Below, piece after piece: positions 47,237 through 62,585 of a stretch of 64,000 nt of DNA; positions within the stretch are counted from its first letter, which is position 1; every line of letters begins with the position of its first letter. The notes beneath the pieces are model-generated. The model had not been told where the DNA came from and did no database searches. It worked only from the letters and a program-made list of their open reading frames with translations. A program made the position numbers and the translations under genes. Origin of the DNA: Panorpa germanica (taxonomy: Eukaryota; Arthropoda; Insecta; Mecoptera; Panorpidae). The stretch is from contig OY783210.1 in assembly GCA_963678705.1 (NCBI GenBank), positions 13,579,331 through 13,643,330 of the forward strand. Reading direction: 5' to 3'.

Positions 47237-48365
47237 ACCCAGTAAACTATTTGGTGAAGTGCCCTATTTGGTGAAGTTCGAGTCACTCGTACAATTCTAT
47301 TCTAACGCTTTACAAGTTCTCTACCTGTCACAGATTTTGTGTTAGTTTTTCATAATAATATTCTTTCTTTTTCCAACATCATTCATTAAGTATTTCTGTT
47401 TCTTTCCCAGGGCATGGATATATTTTTTTTAAATTCACTTTCATTTCATTTATTCCTCATTCCTTTATCCTTTCATATTAAGAGAGAGAGAAACGAGATG
47501 CGTTAGACAAGTAAAATATATTTTTCACTTGTATACTTGTATAATATTTCGTTCTGTACAGATGTTTAAAGTATATGCTATCCTTTTTCAACAAATATTT
47601 CTTTAATGGTAATAGACAGACGCTATCTCCCTCAATCCCCGAATAGAATGTATATAAACGAAGATAGTACCTAGCGATGGTAAGACAGAGGTTTTAAACC
47701 TAACGCAGACCTGCCAATCGTGAATTTTTGAATCACCAAAGCAATGTAAAAAACTAATATAACGAGTATTGTTGAAGATGAATAATATTCATTAAAAAAA
47801 TCACGATCCATACTAAAGATTACATCTATTTATTTCTTCATTTAAATATTTATATTTTGCAGACTTTAAAACGTAGAATTCCATTAAGTTTTATACCCCT
47901 GCCATCCTTGCTAGTGTTAAGTTTATGACTTATACGATGCTAAGACAGAGGTTTTAAACCTAACGCAGACCTGCCGATCGTGGATTTTTGAATCACCAAA
48001 ACAATGTAAAAAACTAATATAACGAGTATTGTTGAAGATGAATAATATTCATTAAAAAAATCACGATCCATACTAAAGATTACATCTATTTATTTCTTCA
48101 TTTAAATATTTATATTTTGCAGACTCTTAAAAGTAGAATTCCATTAAGTTTTATACCCCTGCTAGTGTCAAGTTTATAACTCCGGTCATAAATCATAAAC
48201 CTACTCCGCTTTTAATTCAGCAGTGAACCGTCGTTGCAATGTCTGTAGCTCATAAAAAGGGCCTTTCCTATGAACGACTGAATAGAAAACGAACGCGTTC
48301 CAGACAAAAAATTTATGATATGTAATAGAAATTAAGTAGAATTTACTCCAAAATGTTTACTGGGT
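47237..48365 (+). mobile_element. Family B TIR element, complete copy
   Basis: ACCCAGTAAAC to GTTTACTGGGT, 1,129 bp. A ~260-bp internal stretch is present twice in tandem (47675-47934 and 47935-48172), whereas the copy at the window start has it once. No coding capacity. Confidence 0.8.
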
Positions 48366-48527
48366 AAGATAGTAACTGGAAGAAGATAACATTAATATAT
48401 TAACTCGTATACTAAGAAGCATTTAATAATTAATATCACTTTTAATAAGAAAAAACTTAAAACAAATAAAGTTTACGACCCGGATAATATTTCTTATCAG
48501 TAGAAAGCGATATAAAAGTTCAACAAA

Positions 48528-48761
48528 ATGCATCTAATGGTTCTAGTACTTAACTTTTTAATTACTTCATGCTTTTATGATTTTAAAAGCATGTCGGAGA
48601 AATATTGTACTGGTAGTGCTGTAGCATATAGGGGTGGTAAATATAAAATTACAGGAAACAGGAAATACGTACTTTGTTCAATTTGCAAGTTTCATAAATG
48701 TACTGTTTGCAAAATAATTCAATTATTTGGCACTATACCTGCAAATATTATCATGTCATAA
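48528..48761 (+). CDS. Candidate small secreted cysteine-rich protein
   Basis: A 77-codon frame from ATG in fair context (AACAAAATGC). The start MHLMVLVLNFLITSCFYDF looks like a signal peptide. Five cysteines follow (EKYCTGSAVAYRGG, then VLCSICKFHKCTVCK). ATATAAAAG lies only about 18 bp upstream, too close for a TATA box serving this ATG, and ATTAAA follows near 48827. No family recognised; could be chance. Confidence 0.3.
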   Translation: MHLMVLVLNFLITSCFYDFKSMSEKYCTGSAVAYRGGKYKITGNRKYVLCSICKFHKCTVCKIIQLFGTIPANIIMS

Positions 48762-51474
48762 AAACCTTTTAAAGTTAATGTTCTTTGGCATATGCAACTT
48801 TTTTGTATCCGCACATTTATTTTTAATTAAAATATTTAATTTCGCAATGTTTGAGTAGTTTTATTGTTACCTTAAAAGGTATTAAATGGACCATGTATGT
48901 TACTATTCGTAGAACACTGTGACATGTATTTAAAGTTTATTTTACATAAAAGAAGTGACTTAGAAGAGAACGTGTGAGTTAAATATAACACTTAGACAGC
49001 TGTACTGCTATAAAGGCGTATGTTAACATTTTCACATGGCTGTATTTTCTAAATAAGGGTATTTATGTTCGTGCCAAGGTATGCGGACTTATTTTGCTTT
49101 TTATTTAAGGCCGGCCGACAGCTTTTGGTAAATTTAAGTTACCTAAGTTTTTTCAGAAATAGTACTTTGAGAAAGATTCATTTTTCTTATTTCCTATTTT
49201 ATTGAGATTAATTAACGTTAATAAGGATTACTTTTTGTGTATTGAGAATAAAAGCAAACTATTTTTGACAAAATTTAATTTTTTCTTTTGCATTGAATAT
49301 TACTAGATTTCGTCCCTTTGTTAATAACTGATCTATGCGTTAAGGACCATAAAGTATTGCCAGATATAGCGCTCAAAATCCACTTCATATTGTAGCAATG
49401 TTTCAATTAACGTTTCTTGTTAAAATAGCCTGAAAATTTAACCACTAGGAAATTATAATATGGCTAATTTTTAGCTAAGTTCTAATAGTTTGCGAACCGA
49501 TGTTATTTCTCAAGAGAATGGAGCGAGAACTATGACGTATGCAGTCACAGCTAGGCTTTAGTATTATGAAAAAATTCTTGCAATGTATGCCGATATCAGT
49601 TGTTATTGTAGTAGCTACGGAGCTGTCGGTCCTCCCATTTAATTTCTCTTCTCTTGCACATTTATTTAATAACCGTACCTACGCATACCTTTATTAAGCA
49701 TGGTTAACGAATTCTCGTAAAATGCACTATACTTGGATAGTTTTTTGTACTAAATTCTACCTATATGTGTATATAAAAGGTAAATTACCTATGCAGATAG
49801 AAAGAATATCGTGACTTTAAAAAATTCAACCTTTTATTAATGTTAATATATTTATTATATTATAAACGTTTTATATAAAAATGGTATACAATACATTTTT
49901 TTATTATTTGACTTTGTAATATGTTTTGCCGAATCTCGTTCATCGGTGCCCCCTCCCCCCCACTTTGTTTGCCCTCGAGCGGTGAAAATTCAGTTCACGA
50001 GTATTCAGTATACCTACCAGGTATATCAGCATGTGTTGGTCTGGATATGGGTAGTGTCAGTGTCAGTTCAGTCGTTTCATACGACTTGTGTAGAGATGGA
50101 GACTGACACATTTATCTTGTCTTGTCTTGTTCATTCAATTTATGTTCACGAACTCAAAAACCACTAGCAGCAAGGTAGTCGCTAAATTTTGTTAAAAGGT
50201 TTGTAAGAAGTTCTATTCGTCCCAGACAGTACACTTGCAAACTTATTAAATATGGAATTTAATTACTTGTCATGTAAGATATGCTCGCGAGTTTGTTGGT
50301 TAACAAGTTTCTGATTTTGTTGAATAGGCATACATTATTAATAACTATCAGGCATTCCATAGTAATGGCTGTTACATGTAAAATACTTTTAAAATGTAAA
50401 CATACAAGTAAAAAGCTTTTAAAATAGTTGCATTTGCAATCAAAGAATCAAAACCAAAATGATTTTTATCGTTTTTTTGTTTTTATTAAAAATTAGTTAT
50501 TTGTTTTTACATTATTTATTGTTCATCATTTTGTTTTCGTTTACCATAATTAAATATCATTAAAAAATGTTTTTCTTTATTTAAGTTTAAACGGAAATTA
50601 TAGGTAACTTTGACATAACTATGTTCACCTGGCATATTCCTCATGTATATATAAATGTTTGATTTAAGTCAAAATTTCAAAAATTACAGTTGTCTGTAAA
50701 TTATGCCGGACAAATGTCATGGTTTTTTCAGCCAGTGCATCCTTCTGTTTTGTAAACATTGTGGACGAGGAAACCTCCTGTTATGACGCCACTCATTTGA
50801 AAAAAAAAATGTTTTAGGCTTGTTTTAGGCTCTTCCTTTTTCTGATGTCGAAATTTAGATTAGATTATTTTGCGGAACTTCAGGTTACTCTTCCTGCCTT
50901 TTCTTTATTGAAAGATATGGAGATAAAAACTTGAGAGAGACATACCTATTTACATTTTTTGTTTCCGTGCAGTTTATAGCTGTCACTCGTTGAACCAGAT
51001 TATGATGAGTCAGTTATCCTTTGTGTAGCGATAATTAATGTTATTGCTTATCTTGTGCATTGTATATGAAATCGCATAAGTACATTCATGAACTCCTGTC
51101 AAAAAGAACGCCAAGAGATTTGTCGATTTAGGGTGCCCATACTTGGGAAATACGAATTTTTGAAGACAATTTTGTCTTTATTTGGAAAGATTGACAGAAC
51201 GCCATATGAACACATTAAATAAAAAAAAACAACGTTACCAATTTCGTAACTTCTTTAATAAAAATAAAATTGTTTCACGTGGTAACAAGACTCTAAAATT
51301 GATTCACGTGATCTCTTTATACTAACAATCAATAAGTAGCAACAGTAGTTGATAGTATGGATTCTATTACTAGCTACGGCGCAATTATTTAAATAAGAAA
51401 TAATTGCTTAAAATTTGTTGTCTTAATAGTCAACTTTATAAATATATAGTACAATTTTATAGAATTGAAGATTT
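48762..51474. other. No confident gene
   Basis: AT-rich for most of its length. 49940-50170 is GC-richer and contains TCAGTTCAGTCGTTTC and, at 50173, a possible donor (GCAAG|GTAGTC), the look of a transcription start with 5' UTR, but unsupported. Two overlapping short frames here have no domain. Confidence 0.35.
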
Positions 51475-51894
51475 AATAGCTTTGTGTCCTCATTTTTTAG
51501 TGGTCGATTTTTAATTGTTGATTGAAATTGATGTTAATAAATGTGTATTGGTGTGTCTATTTTATTAAATATCTAAATATTGACGGAGATATAGCAATTA
51601 AAAGTTTGAATTGTAGTTTTAGCGCTATTTTGATATATAAATACATATAGCAGAGATTTATGATCTGTAAGGTTGGTAACCTTACACAAGAATTGTGATG
51701 TTACATGCACTTGGAATGTGTACAACGTTGAATCCCTTTAATAATTAAAGAGACAAAATGACTTTTTTAATTGTTAATATCTCTTAACATAAAAGGAGTT
51801 ATTAAAAAATAATTGAACATTTGAGGTTCTAGTAACCCACTTTATCAATATACAGTACACTTTAATAGAAATTAAGACATAGGACACAAGCCCT
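51475..51894 (-). mobile_element. Family A element, copy A6 (inverse, internally deleted)
   Basis: Only inverse copy in the window. Starts AATAGCTTTGTGTCCTC and ends AGGACACAAGCCCT; about 220 bp of the middle is missing, from the GCGCTA segment to the ATATATAAATAC segment. Confidence 0.8.
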
Positions 51895-54544
<2,650 letters not shown>

Positions 54545-54745
54545 TAAAGACCCATTCTCAGTCACTGTTTTAAGTTTTAATTTATAGTTTTAACCTTAAA
54601 TATAATTTTCAACTCAGTAATATACGTTACTTTGTAATAATTACTATATTTATTTAATATAAATTATTGTATTTAACATAATTAATTTTATTTCTAAATA
54701 GTTCCTTAAAGTAACACTAAAACTCAGTGAGTGGGAATAGGGCTT
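54545..54745 (+). mobile_element. Short TIR element, uninterrupted copy
   Basis: Matches 37471-37598 plus 38850-38980. Ends are CCATTCTCAGTCACTG and CAGTGAGTGGGAATAGGGCT. No coding capacity. Confidence 0.6.
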
Positions 54746-54927
54746 AAGGCATCCAAAATACATAAATATTGAAAGACACACGTGACCTTTATTTTTGGTA
54801 GTGAATTTCATTTAATACAAGAAATATTTAACAGTTAGACATATATATTACTTTTTTAGGTACAGGGTGGGCTCTTTTTTGGTTTCTGCTTGTTGCTTAA
54901 TTGAAGAGAATAACACATCACTCTATA

Positions 54928-55227
54928 AGTTCGTAGGGTGACATATAGATGACACCACTATTGACAAATCCATATGATTTTTAGATAGTACCAACCTTCA
55001 AACGATATGTACCAAAATTTCAAGACAGTCCGGCAATTTGTTTTCGAGTTACAGTGGTTTTAGTGACGCTACTTTTGTAATTTTTAAAACAATGGAAAAA
55101 TTTGATACCGAGTCCAAGTAATATTTGCTTTGCTTGAACGGTTTTTGTCCCATTAAAAAGCAATGCTTTTTAAAGACACGAAATTCTGGTTTTTCCATTG
55201 TTTTGAAAATTCACGAATAGGTGTGTC
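54928..55227. pseudogene. mariner relic, rearranged
   Basis: The left part is a mariner 5' end on the + strand (AAGTTCGTAGGGTGACATAT and a UTR matching the inverse of 29290-29460) up to AACAATGGAAAAA near 55093. Immediately after, 55192-55100 encodes on the opposite strand MEKPEFRVFKKHCFLMGQ, a mariner transposase start. Two 5' ends are thus joined head to head. Interrupted at 55228 by a family A element. Confidence 0.6.
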
Positions 55228-55733
55228 AATGGGCTTGTGTCCTATGTCTTAATTTCTATAAAAGTGTACTATATATTGATAAAGTGGGTTACTAAAACCT
55301 CTAATGTTTAATTATTTTTTAATAAATCTTTATATGTTAAGAGATATTAACAATTAAAAAAGTCCTTTTTTGTCTTTAATTATTAAAGGGATTCAACGTT
55401 GTACACATTTCAAGTGCAAATCAAAATATCAAATATTATTTACAGCTATTTCAAGGAACAATCAAACTCCAATATTATGTCTGCCTTAGCAGGGTTAAAT
55501 AAAATAAAAACTTATTATTCTTTGACTTGTCTTGATTATTTCGACTACCAACAGCTACGGAACATTACCACAGCACTGACCTACTCAAGAAATAATTGAC
55601 GTTAGAATGCATTTCACGTCATGCAAATATGGCCGACCATCTCACAGCGCTAAAACTACAATTCAAATTTTGAATTGCCATATCTCCGTGAACATTTAGA
55701 TATTTAATAAAATAGACACGCCAATACACATTT
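55228..55733 (+). mobile_element. Family A element, copy A7 (deleted, 3' end lost)
   Basis: Starts AATGGGCTTGTGTCCT directly after the mariner relic. About 90 bp after CAAGTGCA is missing and the right end stops near ACACATTT. Confidence 0.8.
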
Positions 55734-56394
55734 CCCTACAAAAAATAATCGATTGCTTTCAACTCGCTTTATTTAAATTTATGTAACCAATAATCAAACA
55801 GACAGCGGTGTAATTAATTGATAAAGTGTTGTATTAAAGTAACAATATTTACATACATTGATGTCTTCTTACATTCTAAAAAAGGTTTCGCTATAAAATG
55901 TCTTGCCTTCTCCTCATTTCAATATTTATTACTACAAGCACTCGCTAATAAGATTTTTGCACAATCATTGTCTCTCTGACTTAACATAATTTTACAACAG
56001 CGCTATAATTCAAAGTGGAATTTGTTCTTTTTTTATTATAACACATTTGTATTCCTTCCAAGAAATGAACGACGCCATTTTATTTCTTTTATTATCATTC
56101 TTACAATTACCAACAATTGATTTAATTATTTTCTGGGATTGTTATTGCCTATTCTTCATTCTCCAGTCACATGATAGCCTACTTCTTTTTTATTCGTATT
56201 ATCCAGTTCCAGTGTTATTGCATGTCGACAATTCAATGGGTTTTTTTAAAAAATTTATTTCCTGATAATTCCATGTTTTATGACATATTAGTTACGTTTT
56301 TTAATTACTAGACTACTCGCGGCATTTCGGCTCTTCATTTGGAATAGGTAATTTCAGCGTTTAAGATAATAATAATTAAAAATAATTTAGTTTT
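55734..56394. other. No gene seen
   Basis: AT-rich; a 72-codon frame at 56047 has no domain and AT-driven composition. Confidence 0.35.
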
Positions 56395-56600
56395 AAGCAG
56401 AGGCGGCCTTAGGGGGTGGCAAGCAGGGCAACCGTCCGGGGCCTCGCATTCTCGCATAACAGCCCAAGTAGAAAAATTCATTACTATATATTTTTTTCAT
56501 TTTATTATTCATTACTATACCTTAGTTTATCATCATTAATATTTTTTATTAAAATTTAATTTTTTTCGCGGGCCTCGCAATGGCTAGGGCCACCCTTGGT
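56395..56600 (+). repeat. GC-richer repeat fragment
   Basis: Starts AGCAGAGGCGGCCTTAGGGG and contains TTTTTTTCGCGGGCCTCGCA and ATGGCTAGGGCCACCC; related to the insert at 44215-44420. The CAGAGGCGG end type suggests a hAT-like element, without proof. Confidence 0.4.
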
Positions 56601-57829
56601 ATATACATGTTACGGTTAAAGGTCTAAACACAGTGAGATAGACCTTCACCGCACTGCATCGTCTTTTTAACATATGTTACTAATTCTCGTACCACCTTGT
56701 GCGGTAAATGTATCCCCCCTTCTAATAAAATACCATAACATTTGATCTCGAAAGAAGGAAATTTGTAGTATAATTGGGCACTGTATAGAATCCTACTTTT
56801 GCTAACTATAATTATTACTACTTATTTTAAAAAACCTCTGCCTACTTTGAAATATGTATAAGTTGATGTTATAAATAAATAGTTTGAAATTAAAGTTTGA
56901 TTTAATTTGTTGGAATAGTGTCATCATCGCATGTTTGAACAGTTGTTTCCGTCTTTAAGAAAAAACAAACATTTTCGAACATTCATTTAAAAATATGAAG
57001 AGTATATATTTAAAATATAGATCCATTCATGTCGTGTTCTATAATAACCTTCTACAAGATCTTATTAAAATTCTGATATGTTTTTATCTTGATAAAAGTT
57101 TTGTGTTGTTAACACAGAAAAATAAACTTCATAAAAATACAGTAAATGAGAAATATGCGGTTTTATATCCAGATATATAATAAATAACCAAATGAAAAAA
57201 AGTCATTTCATTAAAAAGATACAAGAGATGAGTTCTTCATTTCCGGAAGAATTCTATAAATGATGTTTGTTGATAGCAATGATGTATTAATGAAATGAAT
57301 CTTGCTCTAAATTTATAATACGTACTCCTAGAACTTATACTAACATAAATGCTTAGCTTCCGCTTCTATTTACGAATAGAAATAGCTGGCACGTGCTTGA
57401 TACATATGTGACGGAAATTAAAAAACTGTCCGAAAAGAATGTTTCAATTTAATTGGCTTCCTATGTCAACGGGACGGTGGTACGGCTTTAGCGAATTCAG
57501 TCGCTATAGAGTGTTTCTCGGTAATGGACTTTACTTAGGGGCACCCGAATATGTATTTTTTTTTACGATGCCTAATGCCGGTTTCACACCGGTTTTTCAC
57601 AACAGTTTTGTTGTCAAAAAACAAAACAAAAACATGTTTCTTTTTATTTTAAAACAGTTGTTTTTCGAAAACACACTGTTCACACTAGACTGACTGGTTT
57701 TGTTTTCAGTGTTTTTCAGTGTGTCCCATAAAAATTATAAACATAATAAACAACAACTGACAAGCGCGAATGTTTACAAAAAACAAAACTGCGTGTTCAA
57801 AGCAAGCAGACTAAAAAACAACAAGAAAT
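56601..57829. other. No confident gene
   Basis: 57439-57560 is a GC-richer open stretch (RWYGFSEFSRYRVFLGNGLY) without recognised homolog. 57570-57720 is rich in AAAACAAAAC and GTTTTTCA runs. Otherwise AT-rich. Confidence 0.3.
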
Positions 57830-58350
57830 GATTAAAGGGAGGCAGTGAAGGAAAGAGGTGGATGGCGGAAATAGAAAAAAGGAAAGAAAAAACAGGACAA
57901 TAAATAAGCTCGTAGCTGGGTTGCATAAGGAACATGAAGAGAGAGGAAGTACAAAAAGAGGCAGTGAAGGGAAGCAGGAGTAAGAAAGAAGTAGCGAGGA
58001 AACAGTTAAACTTCAGTTCAGAAAAATAGAGAATTTGCGGAAAGGAGATAAGGACAAGAGGTGGATGACGGAGATAGAGACAATAATAAAATAGTAAAGG
58101 ATGAGAGTCAAGAAGAAATAGTAAGGATAGAGTGTTTATGCCTGTAATAGACATAAGTGGAGAAGTGAAAACGAAGAGAAAAGGCAGGATGGATAGTGAA
58201 AAGATAATAGAGGGTTTGTCGAGACCAGATAAGGAAGGCAAGAGGTGATAGATGAACATATAGGCAATAAGGAAGGAGAAGCAGGAAACGGTGTGAATAA
58301 AGGAGGAGTAGGGGACATGAAGAGAGAGGATCAAGAAAAAAAGAAACAGA
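57830..58350 (+). repeat. Family G purine-rich repeat, longest copy
   Basis: A/G-rich for over 500 bp, with internal repeats: GAGGCAGTGAAGG-type units at 57839 and 57959, and GGTGGATGGCGGAAATAGA / GGTGGATGACGGAGATAGA. Apparent long frames on the - strand are Leu/Ser/Phe-rich products of this bias. Confidence 0.6.
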
Positions 58351-61300
58351 AAGTACTATTCGAAGTAGTAATAGTCTAGAATAGTTTAAGTTTAGTGTCA
58401 ACTTTGAATTTATATGAAATGCATTAAGAAATATAATAATGTAGATTGTAAAGCCGAAAGGCACACAATTAATATAATAAATAATAACAAGAAACGCGTT
58501 TTCCTTTGATCTTCCCGACTCCAGATGGGAAAGTGTTTTGTTTATTAAAACAGCAACAAAAGACAAAAATGTTTTAAGAACTGTCTCTTTGGTGTAAACA
58601 TTGGTGTTTTTGTTCAGAAAAACAAGTTTTTCACGATGCACTGAATGTATTTATAGGGCCAAATAGGGCTAACAATTAATTCATACGTACATAATCATAA
58701 ACTTATTAGGCAGTGGTATAGTTCACATATGTGAGGCTGACTCAGCATCGGAAATAGGCCGACGTTAAATAAATTAAATAAAAATAAAGAAGATTGACAA
58801 TGATAGGAATAGTACAAGTTTCGTTTTAGCATTGACTCTGTTCTCTGTGTTAGTGTTTCAATATCATCTTACATCAAACATGATAAACACATTTTTTCCA
58901 GTACAACGCACTCATCTTTTGTATATCAGATGTCTATATTCAATCACCAATTAGTGTAATAAAAACCTAAGTTTTCTAATCGAGTCTTGTGAAGCATGAC
59001 TTTTATAGTCAAAAAACTAATGTAGATCAATTAGATCCAGTAACCAGATCCAGTGTTTGTTGGCAAATCAATAAACTCGGTTTTTAATTTCTCTTTTCTT
59101 TTGCGATGGCATTTTATATGTTTTCATATAACAACTACGTACGTCAACATTATATGCGAGTGATTCATTAATTGAGCAGTTTATTTTTAAAGTGTGGCAA
59201 GTCCATATTTTTATAATCTTTTTTTTAAATATTTGTTCGAGTGCATCAATTTTCGATAGTTATTAGCACTTAAAAGAATATATACATTTATAAATATTTG
59301 TAATACATAATTTATAGTTAATAAATACGAGTATTGGTATTTTAAATATAGATATTAAATTAGTTTCATTAATAAAGTTATTAAGGTGGTTATAATCTTT
59401 TAAGGATTTAGATAATGTTAAAATTATTATCCAATAATATTTATCATTGATGATAAATAAAATTAGGATTTTGTTATACTTTATGGATTGATTCAATAAT
59501 TGAATCAACAAATCAAATCAAAATAAAAACCTCTAACAGTATATTTGACAGTTTGACATTAATGTCAAAAAAAGTATACATTTATCAATAAAAATATATT
59601 TAATTCTAATAAAATATTTTATGATATTTGTATATCATTTACTTGTACCATATTATCATCATATATTTCAAAATTAAATTAATATTGTTTTAAAAGTCAT
59701 AAATAGGGGAAATCTCTTGCGGTCGTCATTAATGAAGTCTCGGCTGATTAGGGCAGTCGTAAGTAAGACTAAATCCCGAGTCACCAGCTGAAGACTGGTT
59801 CAATTTATTTATGTGGTATTTAATTTACAATCTAACTAACTAATTTTATATCAGTATAATCAAGACCATAGACTTATTATGCTATGAACATTTAATAGCT
59901 GGATAAGATCGACGTGGTAAGAACGCTTAAAACAATTAATTGATGTCATTAGAGAAACAATTATAAGAGCCGTGAATAATATAATTAATCAATAAAAACT
60001 AAAATAAATACAATATATACATAGTTAATATTAATATCAAAAAGAAAATCATCGTGCTATTTGAATGAAATGAATCATAAAGTGTGGATATAGACATACT
60101 TGTATAGATCTATGTACATATATTCATTATAGTCTTAAATTCTATTTATGTACATTATCAATTTTTTTTCTTAGTATCGTTGTTTAATTAACCGCAGAAG
60201 GCGTTTGTTCACTTTTGTATGCACTGCAATGCCAAATAATATATATAAATGTCAAAAATGAATCATTTTGTTATTTTCAAGCCTTGTAAAAGTCAGTACA
60301 TCATAAATACAAAATAAATCATTTGTACAAGGTGTCTAATTTTACAATTCTAAATAGCACATCACTCATCCTGCGTAAGTGAAGAAGCACGACTTGTTTC
60401 ATTAGTACTTTTGCAGCTTGTTTAGGATTCTCTGTTTTAGAAATAAGATATTACAGATATAGGTTATTTCCTTTCATTTGCAGTTTGATAATTATACAAT
60501 TTTGAAGTTCGAGGAAATTTATAAGATTGTAACTAAAGATGCTATTGGCATCAATACCGCTTTTAGAATTGGTGGGTTCTAGGCTAGTTATGTTATCTAA
60601 TCTTCGAAAAGAGTTTGCATAGGCTGTTGCCCATTTACATGGTTTGTTTTAGCTAGAAACTGACAATGTATAGCGAAAAAGTGTTACTAGAATAACTCGA
60701 GTACTATTCCTATTTCCAAAAAGCAGATCCCTCTTTACCCTGTACCCTGTACGTACAGTATTAATATTGCTCGGTAAATATGATCTTAGTAGGCAGAAGA
60801 AGGAATGAAATCTGAATAATAAAGTATAATGTCTGAGACAATAACATCTGATTCGTGACAAGTGCCCTTATATTGAATCCAACACTAAAATTATATTGGA
60901 TTTTCAGTATAACAATACTTCCCTTGGTTTCAAGGGCTCTCAAAATAGATTGAAGCCTACGATCAAATACGTAGCAATAGATCTAAAATAAGTATACAAA
61001 TTTACGAAATTCTTTTGCTGGTTTACTGCAAGCTAATTCTAAAGTTAATTTATATTTTCAAATAAAAATTATCTTGCATTTCAAGCCTCATACCTGCTAG
61101 CTTACTACAAGCTTTTTGAATTGTTACATTTACATTGTTAACGAGGCATATTCTTTTATGATTCGCTTATAAACCAACGCGGTTAAGTCTTCTAATACAT
61201 TAGGGACACTAGAGTAATGTTCAGAAGCTATAAAAAGTCGAAATAAATCATGTAACAATATGAAAATAGTCAGCAAATCTTTCAATAACCAAAAGGAATA

Positions 61301-61799
61301 TTATTTATTCCATTATAATTTATAAAAAGTAAAAAATATTAAAAAACGGACTTAACCGCGTTGGTTTCTGGGTGACTCATATGTCTATTAATACAACAGG
61401 TAGTACCGTGAGGGAACGATACGCCTAGTATGTTACGAGAGCTACACAATGCAGTTAAATCTTTGCACACTATTGCTTATCAGAGTTCACAAAAAATTCG
61501 TGTTGTGCTATAAATTATTAGCATGCTATTTTTATAAATATTTTGTGATTAAATTCCACATGCTATTAATGAAGTTATCGTACTATTCTTTATTTATATA
61601 TTCGTACAAACGACTCACGCCATATCGTACCTAATATAACAATGCGTGCACATATTTTAAAATGAAATGTATTTCAGTGTTTTGAACAATTGTAAAACAT
61701 AATACCAATAATAAAAACATTTGATTTTTATCTAAATAAGAAATGAAAGTTCTATCGTCTGTAGAGTTGAGCTGCTAATGCTAAACCACATTCAGTTTG
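58351..61799. other. No gene seen; orphan TTTGACA cluster
   Basis: AT-rich. TTTGACA at 59544 and 59552 and TGTCAAA at 59563 form a promoter-like cluster without an adjacent gene. All frames are short and AT-driven. Confidence 0.4.
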
Positions 61800-62087
61800 T
61801 TAAGTGTAGCGACCGACTGGCAGTCAGTTCTCAATCCTCAGTCTCATTAAAGACTTCCACATGTGTAGACTTGAATAAGTGAAATAAACAAATAAATATA
61901 GCGGTGATATAAACCATTATAAAAATACTCTATAAAAGTGTCACCTACCGGGTGTTTTTAATTATAAAAAAATTAATTTGGCAGTGTATGTGTGTGGACG
62001 GATTCAGTTTTATTTATGGAATGGTGAATCAGACTAAAAACTGAAAAAATCATTTTATTAAAATAACGTGATATGTATTTACTACAG
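61800..62087 (+). promoter_or_regulatory. Possible transcription start and untranslated first exon
   Basis: GCGACCGACTGGCAGTCAGTTC and TCCTCAGTCTCATTAAAG resemble arthropod initiator sequence (TCAGT). The stretch ends at a good donor, TACAG|GTGAGAT (62087/62088). No coding frame. Could be an alternative first exon of a gene lying to the right. Confidence 0.25.
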
Positions 62088-62585
62088 GTGAGATTTTGAA
62101 TAAAATAATTACAAGTATAATATGAATCGCACAGAAGTCAATGTGGTTAAGTCCAGTATTTGTTATTTTCTGATTTTGTAAATTAAGTGGGACAAAATAA
62201 TACTCTTATTACTCCTTCTTTTTATAGTTTTTGAATATGTTCTGCAATATATAAAAAAACAATAATTTCTTCGATTTTCTTTTGATTTACTCGCATTGGC
62301 TTCTGAGCAGTACATATAGCTCTAATTTTATTAATAAATAATTTTATATTTATATTTTGTTGAGGTTATATTTCACATATGACCCACTGAAGGCGTCTGC
62401 TTTACTAGCATTGAAAATTGGGCTATGAACTTATTTTTCAGGGTGTTTCTTTTAAAGATTTTTTATTCAATTATAAGTTGCGAATATATTATCGTTTAAA
62501 ATATCCAAAAATTGACAATTGAACTATTTTATTTACTTATAACGTCAATAATATATTTAGTTAACTTTATCAGTACATACTTATA

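Noticed and set aside
57774-58641. Two overlapping - strand frames of 186 and 177 codons with hydrophobic Leu/Ser/Phe-rich products
   Set aside because: The composition follows the purine/pyrimidine asymmetry of a dispersed repeat; several frames are open at once and related sequence occurs elsewhere.
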